From Ruminococcus flavefaciens (GTDB lineage: Bacteria; Bacillota; Clostridia; Oscillospirales; Ruminococcaceae), in NCBI GenBank assembly GCA_004554385.1, contig SFMO01000189.1, positions 1-64,000 on the forward strand: a DNA stretch of 64,000 nucleotides. The letters are read 5' to 3'. The position numbers were made by a program, and so were the translations under genes. Numbering within the stretch: the first letter of the stretch is position 1; the number at the start of each line of letters is the position of its first letter. This document shows, one piece after another, positions 8,317-15,903 of the stretch. The notes beneath the pieces are model-generated. The model worked only from the letters and a program-made list of their open reading frames with translations, did not search any database and was not told the origin of the DNA.

Positions 8317-8628
8317 TCAGATCAGAACTATTACCAATGCTACAACAAATACCTTAATAAGGATAGTTGCCACAGCATTACCGCCGAATCTGAATGCAGG
8401 TATAAATGCAAATGAAGCAAAGCAGGCAAGTGCACCCCTGAAAATAATTTCCCATGAGCTGTTCATCTGGCCCAGGACTATTCTTGTGATTCCATAGGCA
8501 AGACATGCCAGCATCAGAACGACACTGATAACAGTGTAATAAGCGGGCGGTCTCTCCTGATGAACTCCGCAAAACTCACAGGTCACGCTTTCCTTCGGGA
8601 TTACTTTTCTGCAATTTACACATTTCAT
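8317..8628 (-). CDS. small zinc-ribbon integral membrane protein
   Basis: The 103-residue product has an N-terminal zinc ribbon (CVNC at 3-6 and CEFC at 17-20) followed by three likely transmembrane helices (about 30-50, 58-78, 84-103). The family is unrecognised; zinc-ribbon/membrane proteins of this shape are common in Firmicutes and unassigned in function. Translation starts at ATG 8628 behind AAGAGGTGATC, an almost full-length match to the 16S anti-Shine-Dalgarno. A TATAAT -10 box (minus strand, 8674-8679) lies 45 bp upstream, with only a weak -35. The gene stands alone between the sigma/anti-sigma operon and the GH11-CE3 gene. Confidence 0.7.
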   Translation of the reverse strand: MKCVNCRKVIPKESVTCEFCGVHQERPPAYYTVISVVLMLACLAYGITRIVLGQMNSSWEIIFRGALACFASFAFIPAFRFGGNAVATILIKVFVVALVIVLI

Positions 8629-8788
8629 ATGATCACCTCTTAAATGATTTGGGGATTGTATCTCTATAGTTATATTATACCGTATTTATTAACAGAAATA
8701 ATGGAATTTTTATGAATTTTACACTATTTGTGGCAATTTCGTAGCATTAAACAAATCGCGCTTTCCTCCATTGTAAAAAACACCAGAA

Positions 8789-8816
8789 AAAAGCCCCGAA
8801 CCAATTCCGGGGCTTT
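8789..8816 (-). terminator. terminator of the sigma/anti-sigma-like operon
   Basis: On the minus strand a GC-rich stem (AAAGCCCCG / CGGGGCTTT) is followed by six T. It lies about 80 bp past the stop of the gene ending at 8899. Confidence 0.85.
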
Positions 8817-8898
8817 CTCTCATAGATAACACACTGTAATGTATTACCGTTTTTATACGGTATATCGCCAACTCTCCCTATAGTCACAGCAGACCTTA

Positions 8899-10128
8899 TC
8901 AGCTTCTGAACTGATCGTACAGATCATCGTAGTCCTTTCTCTCTCTCGTCGTCAGTTCATCAATACGCCAGTCGTTGTACTCAGGATCCATGATCACTTT
9001 TACTTCAAGGGCATAAGAGCTCTGAATGTCATTTTTCTCACTCTTTGAAGTATCCCTCACCATCCATACAGGCATAAACGCTCTGAAAGAAGTGTCCGTC
9101 TTTTCCGCAATGATAACAGGCAGCTCCTCGGGATAATCAACTGGAATATAGCCTAATCCGCCTCTGTAATTCATAATATAAAGCTTTCCTCTGTATTCCA
9201 TATACAGACTCATTCTATCCCTGGGCAGCACATCCATTTCATTCAGATCGTCAAATCTCGCCGAAAAGTCCTGATCATACATTTCCTTTATGCTTTTTTC
9301 CGTCAATGCACTTCTGAAATAGCTTTTCATTTCATCAAGAGTTCCGAATCTGCTGTCCCTGACACGACAATAGGTGATCATATTCTCTATCCTCTCTTGT
9401 GTAATGGCATCATACTCCAGCCATTCCATGGAAGGATCAGCACTGAACATGATCCTGTCATTAACATCGCAGTCTACACTAAGTCCCAGGACCGCCTGTT
9501 TTATTTCATCATTCTTCCTGCAAAGCTCAATAGCCTTGTCTCCCAGTGACATATCGTCTTTCATGTAATTCTTATCAGGAGCAACAAAGGTCACTGTCGT
9601 GTTTACAGGTGCTTCGGCATGAGTTTTTGAAGTAACAGCTTCATGGGCAGCCGCAGTATTTGTTGTGTTCCGGTCCGCCGTGGAAGCTCCCGCCTTTGTG
9701 ACTGTTCCCGTAGTTGTAACGGTACCTGTGGATACAGCGGAAGTCGTTGTCTCTGAAACAGCTGTAGTCGAAGCAGTTACCATAGGTGAATCAACTCCGC
9801 CGCCGTCACCGCCCTTGTGTCTGTTCAGGAGCACAACGCTTCCTAAGACGATACCTGCCAAAAGAACTACCGAAGCCGCTGTAATAAGGGGCATCATCCA
9901 TGCAGGTCGGCTTACGCGTTCAACTCCGCTGACCTCATTTTCGGTCATGTTTATATTATCTTTCTCAGTTCTGTCATTATCTTTCTTTTTCATTTTGTAT
10001 TTCCTCTCTGTCTCCGCAAGCAGCCTGTCAAGCTGTGCATCAGTTATCTCGGGGCACTTATCGGTAAGCATTTCCATAGAATCTTCCTCTGCATTTCCGA
10101 GAACATTGAATATTTCTCTTTCTTTCAC
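8899..10128 (-). CDS. single-pass membrane protein, probable anti-sigma factor partner
   Basis: The 409-residue protein has a cytoplasmic N-terminal part of about 75 residues rich in acidic and basic residues. One transmembrane helix lies at about 80-102, then a Thr/Ser-rich extracellular linker (about 115-180) and an extracellular domain of about 220 residues that I do not recognise. The gene starts 13 nt after the ECF sigma factor gene ends, on the same strand. By position and topology it would hold the sigma factor at the membrane and release it on an outside signal. No zinc-binding anti-sigma motif (HxxxCxxC) is seen, so the role rests on context. The start is GTG 10128 behind GGAGG with 7-nt spacing. 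In related cellulolytic clostridia, anti-sigma factors carry extracellular glycan-sensing domains; whether this C-terminal domain does so is open. Confidence 0.6.
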   Translation of the reverse strand: MKEREIFNVLGNAEEDSMEMLTDKCPEITDAQLDRLLAETERKYKMKKKDNDRTEKDNINMTENEVSGVERVSRPAWMMPLITAASVVLLAGIVLGSVVLLNRHKGGDGGGVDSPMVTASTTAVSETTTSAVSTGTVTTTGTVTKAGASTADRNTTNTAAAHEAVTSKTHAEAPVNTTVTFVAPDKNYMKDDMSLGDKAIELCRKNDEIKQAVLGLSVDCDVNDRIMFSADPSMEWLEYDAITQERIENMITYCRVRDSRFGTLDEMKSYFRSALTEKSIKEMYDQDFSARFDDLNEMDVLPRDRMSLYMEYRGKLYIMNYRGGLGYIPVDYPEELPVIIAEKTDTSFRAFMPVWMVRDTSKSEKNDIQSSYALEVKVIMDPEYNDWRIDELTTRERKDYDDLYDQFRS

Positions 10129-10141
10129 AGCCGCTCCTCCT

Positions 10142-10708
10142 TTACTCTGTAATACCTATTTCGGCAAGCTTTGCGCGAAGCTTTCCCATAGCTCTCGTAC
10201 ATCTCGATCTGACCGACGAAGCTGTCATGGAAACACTTTTTGCTATCTCATCTGATTTTCGGTTATAGTAATACTTCTGTATGAGAATAGTAGAGTCGGG
10301 CTCGCCGAGCTCTTCTATCTTGCTGAGGAGCAGTCTGCGGAGTTCTGAACGTTCAGCATGAGCCTCAACGCTCATATCAGAAGCAAGCTCTGACATATCA
10401 TTCTCATCCGTGCTTACCATATGACTCTGTGCAGCGGTAAGGCTTCTGAATCTGTCTATAGCCGTCCGCTTTGCCACAGTACCTATCAGTGATTTTACAT
10501 CTCCGCCGAAGAGCTGATCCTCGTCAAGCTTTATAAATATATCTGCAAAGACATCGCTGAAGCATTCCTCTATGTCCTCCTGAGTGCCGCAAAGCCTGAG
10601 CTTATTGAAAATTATGGAATAGACGTATCTGCCGTATTCCTGCATCAATGCTCTGTGACATCCTGATACCGAGGTATGGTAGAGCGTCTTTAGCTCGCTG
10701 CTCGTCAT
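10142..10708 (-). CDS. ECF-type RNA polymerase sigma factor
   Basis: The 188-residue protein has sigma-70 region 2 (about 20-85, including DIEECFSDVFADIF and TAIDRFR) and region 4 (about 125-180; a helix-turn-helix with KSDEIAKSVSMTASSVRSR). Region 3 is absent, as in ECF factors. It would direct RNA polymerase to a small regulon and is encoded just before a membrane protein that probably controls it. The start is ATG 10708: the upstream ATG at 10714 lies 1 nt after GGAGGA, too close to be used. A likely promoter lies at 10728-10757 (TTGTTA-N18-TATATA). The neighbouring cellulosomal genes make fibre sensing a reasonable guess, but nothing in the sequence shows the regulon. Confidence 0.82.
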   Translation of the reverse strand: MTSSELKTLYHTSVSGCHRALMQEYGRYVYSIIFNKLRLCGTQEDIEECFSDVFADIFIKLDEDQLFGGDVKSLIGTVAKRTAIDRFRSLTAAQSHMVSTDENDMSELASDMSVEAHAERSELRRLLLSKIEELGEPDSTILIQKYYYNRKSDEIAKSVSMTASSVRSRCTRAMGKLRAKLAEIGITE

Positions 10709-10727
10709 GTTCATTCCTCCTGTTCTG

Positions 10728-10757
10728 TATATAATAAGATCGACCTTTCATTAACAA
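10728..10757 (-). promoter_or_regulatory. possible promoter of the sigma factor operon
   Basis: TTGTTA (10752-10757), 18-bp spacer, TATATA (10728-10733) on the minus strand. The match to the vegetative consensus is moderate, and an ECF-type promoter recognised by the gene's own product cannot be excluded. Confidence 0.4.
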
Positions 10758-10920
10758 CATTCGCAGCAAGATACAAAAGTGCTGCATCATTCAGAATTAT
10801 TTAATGTCTGCTCAGCAACTAAAAATTATTGGATTATTTTTTGCACTTTGTTTTGCCCGACAGGACAAAATGAACTTAACATAAAAAAATATAATGCTCA
10901 AATTCTTTATAATTTGCGCC

Positions 10921-10965
10921 CCCTGAACAAAGTCCAGGGCAATAACCGCCTTACGGCGGTTATTG
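10921..10965. other. tandem hairpins in the 10715-11102 gap
   Basis: Two adjacent inverted repeats: CCCTG-N9-CAGGG (10921-10939) and an 11-bp perfect stem CAATAACCGCC-TTAC-GGCGGTTATTG (10940-10965). Neither is followed by a clear T run. No gene is supported in this gap; the rest is AT-rich. Confidence 0.5.
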
Positions 10966-11025
10966 AGGATACATTATTTATATTTTAATATAATATCCTG
11001 ATAAAATCAAATGCCCTATAAAAGC

Positions 11026-11053
11026 AAAAACGGCTGATAATTCAGCCGTTTTT
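11026..11053 (-). terminator. terminator of the CAP-dockerin gene
   Basis: A 12-bp perfect stem AAAAACGGCTGA / TCAGCCGTTTTT with loop TAAT, about 50 bp past the stop at 11103. It would work in both directions. Confidence 0.88.
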
Positions 11054-11102
11054 ACCATGAACACACTTTCTTATATTTCCTTTTCAATTATAACCATTTT
11101 TA

Positions 11103-11999
11103 TCAGCCATCTGCCAACTGAGAAACATATTCATCCATTGTCAAAGGCACAGTCTTTACCTTGCCAAGTATGTACTTCCTGAGAACTGTTGCATCAGCAG
11201 ACGTTATAGAACCGTCCTTTAAAAGATCGGCGCTTGCGATCTGAAGATCATTGAGATCAAGCATCTTTGCAAGATACTTGTTGATCGTGATGAGATCATA
11301 GGAATTGATCTCGCCGTCGCCGTTTATATCACCTGTATCCTTTGGAACAGTCTTGTATCTTTCGGGGATATACTCATCTTCAAGCGGTCCGAAGGTCTCA
11401 TAATCATAGGAGATAAAAAGCTGAGCCCAGTAATACTTATATGTACTGTTTTCGTCGAAAGCGCAGCCTACGCCTATATGTGTATAGGAAGGGCTGATTA
11501 TAGCCTTCCAGTGTCCCGGAGATTCTTTCCACTGGTTGAATGTCGCCTTGGCATTGTCAAATCCTGCCGCGATATTCTCACCTGCGCCGCTGTACGGGAT
11601 AAGGTTTTCGTCAACGATAGTGATAAAGAGATTATCCATATCATCTTCCTTGCCGTCCCATCTCGGGCGGTAGTGGCTGAACTTGAAGATAGTTTCTCTT
11701 GCGCGTTCACGAGCCTTATCGCTAAGGTACGGGACCGACTTCATCGGCTTGAGCAAAGGAAGGGGTTCAAGCCCCTCTTCAGCTCTTTTAACGTTCTCTG
11801 CCTTTATCTTCTCGTTCTCCTCGGCTCTTGCTTCATTTACCAGCCAGATGATCTCCTCAGACATTTTTTTCAGTTCTTCATCCGACTTTTTTACTGCGGC
11901 ATGAGTTCTGCAAGGGTAATACATTAAAGAACAACATACCATAATAACAGCAACTAAAAAAGCTGTTGATCTGCAGCATAACATCTTAACATTACTCAT
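11103..11999 (-). CDS. secreted CAP/SCP-domain protein with C-terminal dockerin
   Basis: The 298-residue protein starts with a signal peptide (about 1-35). A CAP (SCP/PR-1-like) domain follows at about 45-205, with ARERARETIFKFSH carrying the first conserved His, GAGENIAAG as the CAP signature, and WKESPGHWKAI with the second His. The C-terminal dockerin (about 222-288) has calcium loops GDINGDGEINS and ADLLKDGSITS. Bacterial CAP proteins with SpoA/YkwD-like domains are thought to act at the cell wall or on lipids, but the substrate is not known. The dockerin should fix it to the cellulosome or cell surface. The second calcium loop (LLKDGS) departs from the DxNxDG norm. The start is ATG 11999 behind a GGGGG ribosome site. 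The -10 box is at 12034-12039 (TATAAT, minus); the -35 is poor. Confidence 0.85.
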   Translation of the reverse strand: MSNVKMLCCRSTAFLVAVIMVCCSLMYYPCRTHAAVKKSDEELKKMSEEIIWLVNEARAEENEKIKAENVKRAEEGLEPLPLLKPMKSVPYLSDKARERARETIFKFSHYRPRWDGKEDDMDNLFITIVDENLIPYSGAGENIAAGFDNAKATFNQWKESPGHWKAIISPSYTHIGVGCAFDENSTYKYYWAQLFISYDYETFGPLEDEYIPERYKTVPKDTGDINGDGEINSYDLITINKYLAKMLDLNDLQIASADLLKDGSITSADATVLRKYILGKVKTVPLTMDEYVSQLADG

Positions 12000-12193
12000 A
12001 CCTGTGCCCCCTTTCAGAGTAGATTTTTCTCTGATTATATTTTAGCACAAGTAAATATAATTTTAAAGAGGGTTTGAGACAAACTGTCAGATTTCACAAT
12101 AAAATTCTACGTTTTGTACAACAATTCTTATACCTAACGTAGATTTGCGCTTTTCTTATCCGAAAAATAATTCATATATTTGGCTATATAGCG

Positions 12194-12649
12194 TTAATCT
12201 TTATTACCGTTCTCAATTATTTCAGAAATTCTGCTGTAGAATTTGTCTGTTGCAAGGATGTTTATCTTGAGATACTCCTCTATAAGATCACATACGTTGC
12301 CGCTCTTTATGATAGCATTTGTGAGCACGATGAGATGACCATCGGTCTCAACGAACATCTTGCATCCGAAGTTGCCGGGATCTGCATTGAAGTCGTTAAG
12401 TACAGCGTAAAGATCGGGACCGCCCTTTGTAAATGTAGCGATACCGCTGAGTGCGAGACTGAGAGCGCCGTTATCCTCATTGAAATGGATCAGAACGAAA
12501 GGAGTTGCCTTCTCATAATTAGGAAGCTGTGTGCGGAATCTGATCATATTCGCATCTTCATTATTGAGCTCATATGCTACTCCGCGCTTTTCGAGAATAT
12601 CACGGAACTCAGCGATAACCTTGTTTGTTTCTTTATTATTGTTAGCCAT
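12194..12649 (-). CDS. YbjN-like domain protein
   Basis: The 151-residue cytoplasmic protein has no signal peptide or membrane helix. Its pattern (an N-terminal helix, the strand FVLIHFNEDNGALSLAL, and a helix rich in Asn/Asp before FVETDGHLIVL) fits the YbjN/type III secretion-chaperone-like fold family. Members are annotated as putative sensory transduction regulators without a proven mechanism. It has its own exact-consensus promoter and a GGAGG ribosome site, so it is likely well expressed. No operon partner: the next gene downstream (CAP-dockerin) is 194 bp away. An 8-bp inverted repeat with a 22-nt loop (12106-12143) lies in that gap. Confidence 0.6.
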   Translation of the reverse strand: MANNNKETNKVIAEFRDILEKRGVAYELNNEDANMIRFRTQLPNYEKATPFVLIHFNEDNGALSLALSGIATFTKGGPDLYAVLNDFNADPGNFGCKMFVETDGHLIVLTNAIIKSGNVCDLIEEYLKINILATDKFYSRISEIIENGNKD

Positions 12650-12693
12650 TATTGTTTCCTCCAGTAATTTTTTAGTTGAATTTGCTATAACTC

Positions 12694-12722
12694 ATTATAA
12701 CATATCAATCATTATTTGTCAA
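12694..12722 (-). promoter_or_regulatory. exact-consensus promoter of the YbjN-like gene
   Basis: TTGACA (12717-12722), 17-bp spacer, TATAAT (12694-12699), all on the minus strand. Confidence 0.82.
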
Positions 12723-12739
12723 TAATGATTATTAAACGG

Positions 12740-12765
12740 AAAAAGCGCCCGATATCGAGCGCTTT
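12740..12765 (-). terminator. near-palindromic terminator
   Basis: AAAGCGC (12742-12748) pairs with GCGCTTT (12759-12765) around a self-complementary CGATATCG-type core. On the minus strand five T follow. It lies just upstream of the YbjN-like promoter and would insulate it from minus-strand readthrough. Confidence 0.65.
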
Positions 12766-12784
12766 GACCTTTAGGGTGGTTTAT

Positions 12785-12865
12785 ATGAAAAATGAAGATG
12801 TCTTTAACACTGTTTTCTTACTTTTTTCTGCTTCCATGATCGTATTATATAGTACGGATATGTAA
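12785..12865 (+). CDS. candidate 26-residue hydrophobic peptide
   Basis: A short plus-strand frame starts at ATG 12785 behind AGGGTGG with 5-nt spacing. It encodes four charged or polar residues (MKNED) followed by a 17-residue hydrophobic stretch (VFNTVFLLFSASMIVLY), the shape of a single-pass membrane peptide. It lies between two hairpins (12740-12765 and 12896-12923), the second able to act as its terminator. No clear plus-strand promoter is seen. An 18-codon frame also exists on the opposite strand. Expression is unproven. Confidence 0.28.
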   Translation: MKNEDVFNTVFLLFSASMIVLYSTDM

Positions 12866-12895
12866 ATTCTGTGATAGAATGCTGAATTAAAGAAA

Positions 12896-12923
12896 AAAAC
12901 CTCACGGATAAATCGTGAGGTTT
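12896..12923. repeat. 28-bp direct repeat, copy 1 (terminator hairpin)
   Basis: A palindromic sequence, AAAACCTCACG...CGTGAGGTTT, identical over 28 bp to 13211-13238 in the same orientation and exactly 315 bp away. It brackets the hairpin block 12952-13173. Confidence 0.9.
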
Positions 12924-12951
12924 CAGTCTGTCAATATAACCAATTTATTAA

Positions 12952-13173
12952 GGGAACGCCTTCACTTGCAAGGCGTTCCCTCTTAAAAAACAGTCCGCCG
13001 GACTGTTTTTTAATTCACCCTTTGCGAAGCGCTTCGAGGCTATTTGTGGGGCTTTGCCCCAGGCTAACCGCCCCAGCCCCTCTGTCGCTTTGCGACATCT
13101 CCCCACACTGTGGGGAGTCACCCTACCAGAGGCGCTGCCTCTGGACTCCGCCAAAGGAACACAGTCCCTTTGG
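12952..13173. repeat. array of eight consecutive hairpins
   Basis: Inverted repeats, in order: 12952-12980 (11-bp stem, GGGAACGCCTT), 12983-13013 (14-bp stem, TTAAAAAACAGTCC), 13025-13036 (CGAAGC/GCTTCG), 13047-13061 (TGGGGC-TTT-GCCCCA), 13084-13096 (GTCGC-TTT-GCGAC), 13099-13117 (CTCCCCACA-C-TGTGGGGAG), 13126-13144 (CCAGAGGC/GCCTCTGG) and 13151-13173 (CCAAAGG/CCTTTGG). The block is GC-rich against AT-rich surroundings. No supported coding frame. It looks like a non-autonomous intergenic element; similar GC-rich hairpin strings occur between genes in several gut Firmicutes, as far as I recall. Confidence 0.85.
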
Positions 13174-13210
13174 AATCCCATTCATAGGTATAAGAACTTT
13201 TTGACAAGCT

Positions 13211-13238
13211 AAAACCTCACGGATAAATCGTGAGGTTT
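13211..13238. repeat. 28-bp direct repeat, copy 2 (terminator of the lipoprotein gene)
   Basis: Identical to 12896-12923. Here it begins 7 nt past the stop codon of the minus-strand lipoprotein gene, and the flanking A4/T4 makes a good bidirectional terminator, so this is probably the original copy. Confidence 0.85.
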
Positions 13239-13245
13239 TGATGTT

Positions 13246-13992
13246 CTATTTATCCATGCCCGATACCGTAAAGCTGACCTCCACGTTTTTCCACTGTGCA
13301 AAGTCATCTCTGCTGACTATCTGAGCAGAAAAGCCGCCGTCGTTTATTTCACTGGGCGAATTCGTATCGTTATTGTTGAACAGAGCGCCCTCGGCGGACT
13401 TTGCGTCGGCAGGGATACTGTCGTCGCTCACCCACTCATTGAAGATATTGGCGCGTACAGAGCCGCTTTCCGTATTGGTGTAGCTCTTTTTCACAAGCTC
13501 AATATCCTTGCCGTCGACCTTTATGTTCTTTATAGTGATAACGGCATTTGGCATAGCCTCCTCGGCGTCATCAATAATAACAGCCGCAAAGCCCAGCCCC
13601 TTAACGGCAAATTCGCCGTTAATGTCACCTGTTGTATCATATCTGAAGCCGTTGGTATCAGCCGTTACGCTTACGGTATAATCTCCGTTGCCGCTGATAT
13701 GAGCGATACCTGCGTCATATGACAGCTGATTGTTCTTGTGGTCGTCCTTATCGCCGAGATACTGAACATTGAAGCCCTCATCTGCAATGGCGAGGTAGGC
13801 ATCTCCCGAAACAGCGTCCACAGCGTCGTTGGCGTCAACGCCCTCAACAGGCTCCGAAGCAGCCTCAACAGTCTTTGAAGCCGCTTTCTTTGCAGCCTCG
13901 CCACTCTCCTTCTTATCCTTGGAGCTGCATGAGACGGCAGTGCAAAGCATTGCCATTGCCGCAGCAGCTGCGGTGATCTTTCTGAATTCCAT
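13246..13992 (-). CDS. lipoprotein with beta-rich, carbohydrate-binding-like domain
   Basis: The 248-residue product has a lipoprotein signal peptide (lipobox TAVSC, Cys about 22) and an Ala/Glu/Lys-rich spacer to about residue 60. One domain follows to the C-terminus. This domain contains the pattern GNGDYTVSVTADTNG, then alternating hydrophobic strands, ITIKNIKVDGKDIEL, and a final strand SFTVSGMDK. The pattern resembles beta-sandwich domains found on sugar-utilisation lipoproteins of Ruminococcus, so an extracellular glycan-binding role is possible. It is inference; I do not recognise the family with certainty. The gene lies directly downstream of the ABC exporter pair (gap 21 bp) and may be cotranscribed with it. 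The start is ATG 13992 behind GAAGGGG. Confidence 0.6.
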   Translation of the reverse strand: MEFRKITAAAAAMAMLCTAVSCSSKDKKESGEAAKKAASKTVEAASEPVEGVDANDAVDAVSGDAYLAIADEGFNVQYLGDKDDHKNNQLSYDAGIAHISGNGDYTVSVTADTNGFRYDTTGDINGEFAVKGLGFAAVIIDDAEEAMPNAVITIKNIKVDGKDIELVKKSYTNTESGSVRANIFNEWVSDDSIPADAKSAEGALFNNNDTNSPSEINDGGFSAQIVSRDDFAQWKNVEVSFTVSGMDK

Positions 13993-14013
13993 GTTTTTAC
14001 CCCTTCTATATCA

Positions 14014-15903
14014 TTATGTCAGCTCAAACATTCCCGTATAGAGCTGGTAGTACTTTCCGTGCTGAGCAATAAGCTCGTTGTGGTTTCCGCGCTCGATGAT
14101 CCTTCCGTGTTCGAGGACCATTATTGCGTGAGAATTGCGTACTGTTGAAAGTCTGTGAGCGATAACGAATACCGTTCTGCCCTCCATCAGGGAGTCCATG
14201 CCCTTTTCGATAAGCGCCTCTGTACGGGTATCAATGGAGCTTGTAGCCTCATCGAGGATCAGCACGGGCGGATCAGCGACTGCCGCTCTTGCAATGGCAA
14301 GGAGCTGTCTCTGTCCCTGCGAAAGGTTTGCACCGTCTGCGGTGAGCAATGTATCGTAGCCGTTTTCGAGATGTCTGATGAAGCTGTCGGCATTAGCCAG
14401 CTTAGCTGCCGCATAGACCTCCTCGTCGGTGGCGTCAAGCTTACCGTAGCGGATATTCTCCATAACAGTACCTGTAAAAAGATGTGTATCCTGTAAAACA
14501 ATGGACTGTGAACGGCGCAGGTCATCCTTCTTTATCTTGTTGATATTGATGCCGTCGTAGCGTATCTTGCCCTCCGGCACATCGTAAAAGCGGTTTATGA
14601 GGTTGATTATGGTGGTCTTTCCTGCACCTGTAGAGCCTACAAAAGCGATTTTCTGTCCGGGCTTTGCATAGAGGGAAATACCGTTGAGAACGGTCTTTTC
14701 GGGCTCATAGCCGAATACCACATCGTCGAATTCCACGTTTCCGCGGACCTCTGTATAGGTAACAGTGCCGTCAGCCTTGTGGGGATGTCTCCATGCCCAG
14801 CGTCCTGTACGCTTGTCGGACTCCTTTATTGTGCCGTCGGGAGCGATGTCCGCATTGACCAGTGTAACATAGCCGTCGTCAGTCTCAGGCTCTTCGTCGA
14901 TGACTCTGAAGATACGCTCTGCGCCCGCAAGAGCGGTAAGAACAGAGTTGAGCTGCTGTGAGACCTGTGTTATAGGCTGTGAGAATGAACGGGTGAACTG
15001 AAGATAGGATACCACCGTACCTACTGTCATGCCGCCTATGCCCTTTACAGCCATGATACCGCCTGCAATAGCTGTCATTGCGTAGTGTATATAGGAGAGA
15101 TTGTTCATTATTGGCATGAGGATATTCGCAAATGTATTTGCGTGAGTAGCCGCTTTGCAGAGCTCCTCATTGAGAGCGTCGAACTCCTCGTTTGCCTTGT
15201 CCTCATGGCAGAATACCTTTACTACCTTCTGTCCGTCTATCATTTCCTCGATATAGCCGTTTACGCTTCCGAGAGCTCTCTGCTGAGCGACGAAGCCCTT
15301 GCCGCTCCTTGAGCCGACAAAACCGATGACCTTGATTATGATGAACAGCATGGCAACTACAAGTATGGTAAGTCTCCAGCTGTAGATGACCATGGCGGTG
15401 AAAACACCGATTATAGTTATTGCCGAGCTTATGAACTGTGCGATGCTGTTGCTGAGCATCTCGCGGATAGCGTCGGTATCGTTGGTGTAAAGGCTCATCA
15501 GCTCGCCGTGGGTATGCTTGTCAAAGAAGCGTATTGGGAGCATCTCCATTTTGCAGAACAGGTCGTTTCTTATACGCATGAGGGTAGTTGTGGAGATCTT
15601 CATCATAATGCGCATATACATGAATGACGACAGCGCACCGCATACATATATGACTATCATAGTCATGAGTATGCCTATAAATCTGCCGTATTTCCAGTCG
15701 CCTGTCTTTAGTGCGTCCTCTATATTATCGATCACGGGCTTGAGCAGGTAGTTGCCTGCGATGCCTGCACCCGAGCTGATAAAGATACCTATCACAACGA
15801 ATACGAACTGTATGCGGAAGCCATGCATATAGCTGAATATACGCTTCAGTGTACCGAAAGTATCCTGAGGCTTTGCCATTGCTCTTTGTGTTCTCGGAGG
15901 CAT
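14014..15903 (-). CDS. ABC exporter, half-transporter B (consensus Walker B, altered signature)
   Basis: The 629-residue protein has six transmembrane helices (about residues 25-330) and a C-terminal nucleotide-binding domain (about 385-625). Walker A is GSTGAGKTT, Walker B VLILDEATSSID with the catalytic Glu, and the signature LSQGQ instead of LSGGQ. It pairs with the gene just upstream. There the signature is normal but the catalytic Glu is Asp, so one of the two shared ATP sites is degenerate, as in LmrCD or TM287/288 heterodimers. The substrate (drug, lipid or peptide) cannot be told. An insert of about 40 residues before the ATPase (charged, with GRWAWRHPHKADG) is unusual. The ATG at 15903 overlaps the preceding stop as TAATG, implying translational coupling. 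Confidence 0.88.
   Translation of the reverse strand: MPPRTQRAMAKPQDTFGTLKRIFSYMHGFRIQFVFVVIGIFISSGAGIAGNYLLKPVIDNIEDALKTGDWKYGRFIGILMTMIVIYVCGALSSFMYMRIMMKISTTTLMRIRNDLFCKMEMLPIRFFDKHTHGELMSLYTNDTDAIREMLSNSIAQFISSAITIIGVFTAMVIYSWRLTILVVAMLFIIIKVIGFVGSRSGKGFVAQQRALGSVNGYIEEMIDGQKVVKVFCHEDKANEEFDALNEELCKAATHANTFANILMPIMNNLSYIHYAMTAIAGGIMAVKGIGGMTVGTVVSYLQFTRSFSQPITQVSQQLNSVLTALAGAERIFRVIDEEPETDDGYVTLVNADIAPDGTIKESDKRTGRWAWRHPHKADGTVTYTEVRGNVEFDDVVFGYEPEKTVLNGISLYAKPGQKIAFVGSTGAGKTTIINLINRFYDVPEGKIRYDGININKIKKDDLRRSQSIVLQDTHLFTGTVMENIRYGKLDATDEEVYAAAKLANADSFIRHLENGYDTLLTADGANLSQGQRQLLAIARAAVADPPVLILDEATSSIDTRTEALIEKGMDSLMEGRTVFVIAHRLSTVRNSHAIMVLEHGRIIERGNHNELIAQHGKYYQLYTGMFELT

Noticed and set aside
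10779..10988. 69-codon plus-strand frame in the gap after the sigma operon
   Set aside because: No ribosome site, mixed composition, and it crosses two hairpins and the sigma operon's upstream region.
12948..13204. Open frames inside the hairpin block on both strands
   Set aside because: They arise from GC-rich palindromes; no ribosome site, and such frames are a common source of false proteins in gut Firmicutes.
12896..13238. CRISPR array
   Set aside because: Only two identical repeats 315 bp apart, and the hairpins between them differ from each other; no spacer periodicity.
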